Shown: one piece after another, positions 5,276 to 6,476 of the stretch
Layout of the letters: each line of letters starts with the position of its first letter
How positions within the stretch are numbered: the first letter of the stretch is position 1
Assembly: GCA_044233795.1 (NCBI GenBank)
Contig: JBIIJL010000101.1
Location: 1-6,476, forward strand
Source of the DNA: JBIIJL01 sp044233795
GTDB taxonomy: Bacteria; Pseudomonadota; Gammaproteobacteria; Legionellales; Legionellaceae
Length of the DNA stretch: 6,476 bases
Direction: 5' to 3'
The notes under the pieces: generated by a model
The model's database searches: none
The model's input: the letters and a program-made list of their open reading frames with translations, nothing else
What the model was told of the DNA's origin: nothing
Position numbers and translations under genes: made by a program

Positions 5276-6037
5276 ATGAGGATTTTAATCAGTAACGATG
5301 ACGGAGTCCTTGCTCAGGGGTTATCAGCCCTTGTAAAACAGTTAACACTGGTGACCGAAGTTGACGTAATAGCTCCTGACCGGAATCGAAGTGGAGCGAG
5401 CAACTCTTTGACGTTATCTCATCCTCTTCGCATAAGACAACTAGAAAACATGATGTATAGTGTGGAAGGAACACCAACAGATTGTGTTCATCTTGGGTTG
5501 ACAGGCTTTTTTGACAAAACGTTTGATATGGTTGTCTCTGGTATTAATGAAGGAGCCAATCTTGGCGATGATATACTCTATTCAGGAACTGTTGCAGCAG
5601 CGATGGAGGGGAGATATCTAGGTTTACCTGCAATTGCAGTTTCCTTGGTTGGCGAAAATCCTCAGCACTATGACAGCGCAGCATGCATTGCTAGTCAATT
5701 GGTATTGAAGTTGATTTCTCATCCTTTGCCATTAAAAACTATTTTAAATGTTAATGTGCCTAATTTGCCCTTGAATCAAATCAAAGGGATAGAGGTGACT
5801 CGTTTAGGCACTCGCCATGCTGCAGAGCCTGTAAGGAAGGAGCTTGATCCTCGCGGTCGGCCCATTTATTGGGTAGGGCCTTCGGGTCTTGCAGCTGATG
5901 CAGGTCCTGGTACAGACTTTTATGCTATCAAGAACGGCTATGTTTCAGTGACACCGCTACAACTTGATTTGACCCATTATAAAGTATTTGATCAATTGTC
6001 AGCATGGGTAAATGACGGTATTTCTCATGATAGATAG
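5276..6037 (+). CDS. surE: 5'/3'-nucleotidase SurE
   Basis: The 253-residue protein has the usual SurE length and begins with the diagnostic MRILISNDDG. The divalent-metal site is visible: Asp8, Asp9, Ser39 in APDRNRSG, and Asn91 in VSGINEGANLGDD. The conserved YSGTVAAAMEG follows at 102-112. SurE dephosphorylates nucleoside 5'- and 3'-monophosphates and short polyphosphates in the cytoplasm and is tied to stress and stationary-phase survival. The ATG lies five bases after the stop of the preceding small gene, with a modest GAGAG stretch inside that gene as ribosome-binding site, so translation is probably coupled. The 3' end overlaps the nlpD start by 11 bases. In E. coli pcm lies between surE and nlpD; here it is absent. 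Confidence 0.97.
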   Translation: MRILISNDDGVLAQGLSALVKQLTLVTEVDVIAPDRNRSGASNSLTLSHPLRIRQLENMMYSVEGTPTDCVHLGLTGFFDKTFDMVVSGINEGANLGDDILYSGTVAAAMEGRYLGLPAIAVSLVGENPQHYDSAACIASQLVLKLISHPLPLKTILNVNVPNLPLNQIKGIEVTRLGTRHAAEPVRKELDPRGRPIYWVGPSGLAADAGPGTDFYAIKNGYVSVTPLQLDLTHYKVFDQLSAWVNDGISHDR

Positions 6038-6476
6038 TGTGATCAAAATCATTGGTATGGCTTTGGTTTTGTTGTTGTTAAGTTCGTGTGAATACAGGGA
6101 TGATTTAGCTCCTGTTGTTGAGTTACATTGGCGAGAGCAAAATTCAACAGCAACACGCCACACTGTTGTTAGAGGTGAAACACTCTATGCCATCGCATTT
6201 CGTTATGATAAAGACTATCGTCAATTGGCGATGCTAAATCATTTATCGAGTCCATTTACTTTACGCGTAGGCCAAGTATTGAATTTGGGCCTGACCCGAA
6301 CAGTGCCATTTGTTGGCACCCAACAACCTGTGTTTAGGAATCTACCAACTAAGTCAGCGTATGTTTATAGACAACAGCCAATGTATAATAAAACATTACC
6401 GATGACTCAACGTGGATGGCAATGGCCTTTACGAGGTAGAGTCGTGTCTTCTTATATGCCACAACAAGGGAAAAAA
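6027..6476 (+). CDS. nlpD: NlpD-type lipoprotein, murein hydrolase activator (3' end missing)
   Basis: An open frame of 150 codons runs off the window end. It starts with a lipoprotein signal with lipobox LSSC (18-21); the residue after Cys21 is Glu rather than Asp, which favours sorting to the outer membrane. A LysM peptidoglycan-binding domain spans about 44-87 (TVVRGETLYAIAFRY ... LRVGQVLNL). After a Gln/Pro-rich linker the sequence GWQWPLRGRVVSSY (130-143) opens a LytM/M23-like domain, most of which lies beyond the edge. In E. coli NlpD uses a catalytically inactive LytM domain to activate the amidase AmiC during division. The ATG at 6027 lies inside surE (11-base overlap); a GTG at 6039 is an alternative but shortens the signal peptide's basic end. 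The next gene is expected to be rpoS, but it is not visible. Confidence 0.92.
   Translation, partial: MIDSVIKIIGMALVLLLLSSCEYRDDLAPVVELHWREQNSTATRHTVVRGETLYAIAFRYDKDYRQLAMLNHLSSPFTLRVGQVLNLGLTRTVPFVGTQQPVFRNLPTKSAYVYRQQPMYNKTLPMTQRGWQWPLRGRVVSSYMPQQGKK

Overview
The window looks like chromosomal DNA of a Legionella-type gammaproteobacterium. It is AT-rich and tightly packed. It carries a gammaproteobacterial yggX and ends in a surE-nlpD arrangement that, from general knowledge of such genomes, usually leads into rpoS. The genus assignment is an inference from gene content and protein style, not from a database match.

Left edge (1-184): the last 22 codons of an ISL3-type transposase and a terminal repeat beginning GGCTCTTT mark the end of an insertion sequence. 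The element stops about 10 bases from the encoded CCA end of a tRNA-Phe(GAA) gene on the minus strand. That tRNA has its own well-formed promoter at 198-226. Next on the minus strand is yggX (iron trafficking and oxidative-stress protection), with a leader that can form several overlapping hairpins.

Centre (787-3247): divergent from yggX is a small two-helix membrane protein with 11 cysteines that I cannot assign to a family. It is followed by a secreted chagasin-type (I42) cysteine-protease inhibitor with all three inhibitory loops. The inhibitor converges on maeA, the NAD-type malic enzyme, and the two stop codons are six bases apart. One stem-loop spanning both gene ends probably terminates transcription in both directions.

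Right (3248-6476): a 270-base divergent intergenic region separates maeA from rhlE, a DEAD-box RNA helicase with a structured leader. After a palindrome and T-run comes a tight run of a small exported protein of unknown function, surE and nlpD (cut by the window end). surE starts 5 bases after the small gene, and nlpD starts inside the surE 3' end. No pcm gene lies between surE and nlpD, unlike the E. coli order. The run links nucleotide clean-up (SurE) and cell-wall hydrolase activation (NlpD), and probably leads to the stationary-phase sigma factor beyond the window.

No CRISPR array, prophage or defence system is visible. The least explained items are the cysteine-rich membrane protein, the small exported protein upstream of surE, and the structured leaders of yggX and rhlE.
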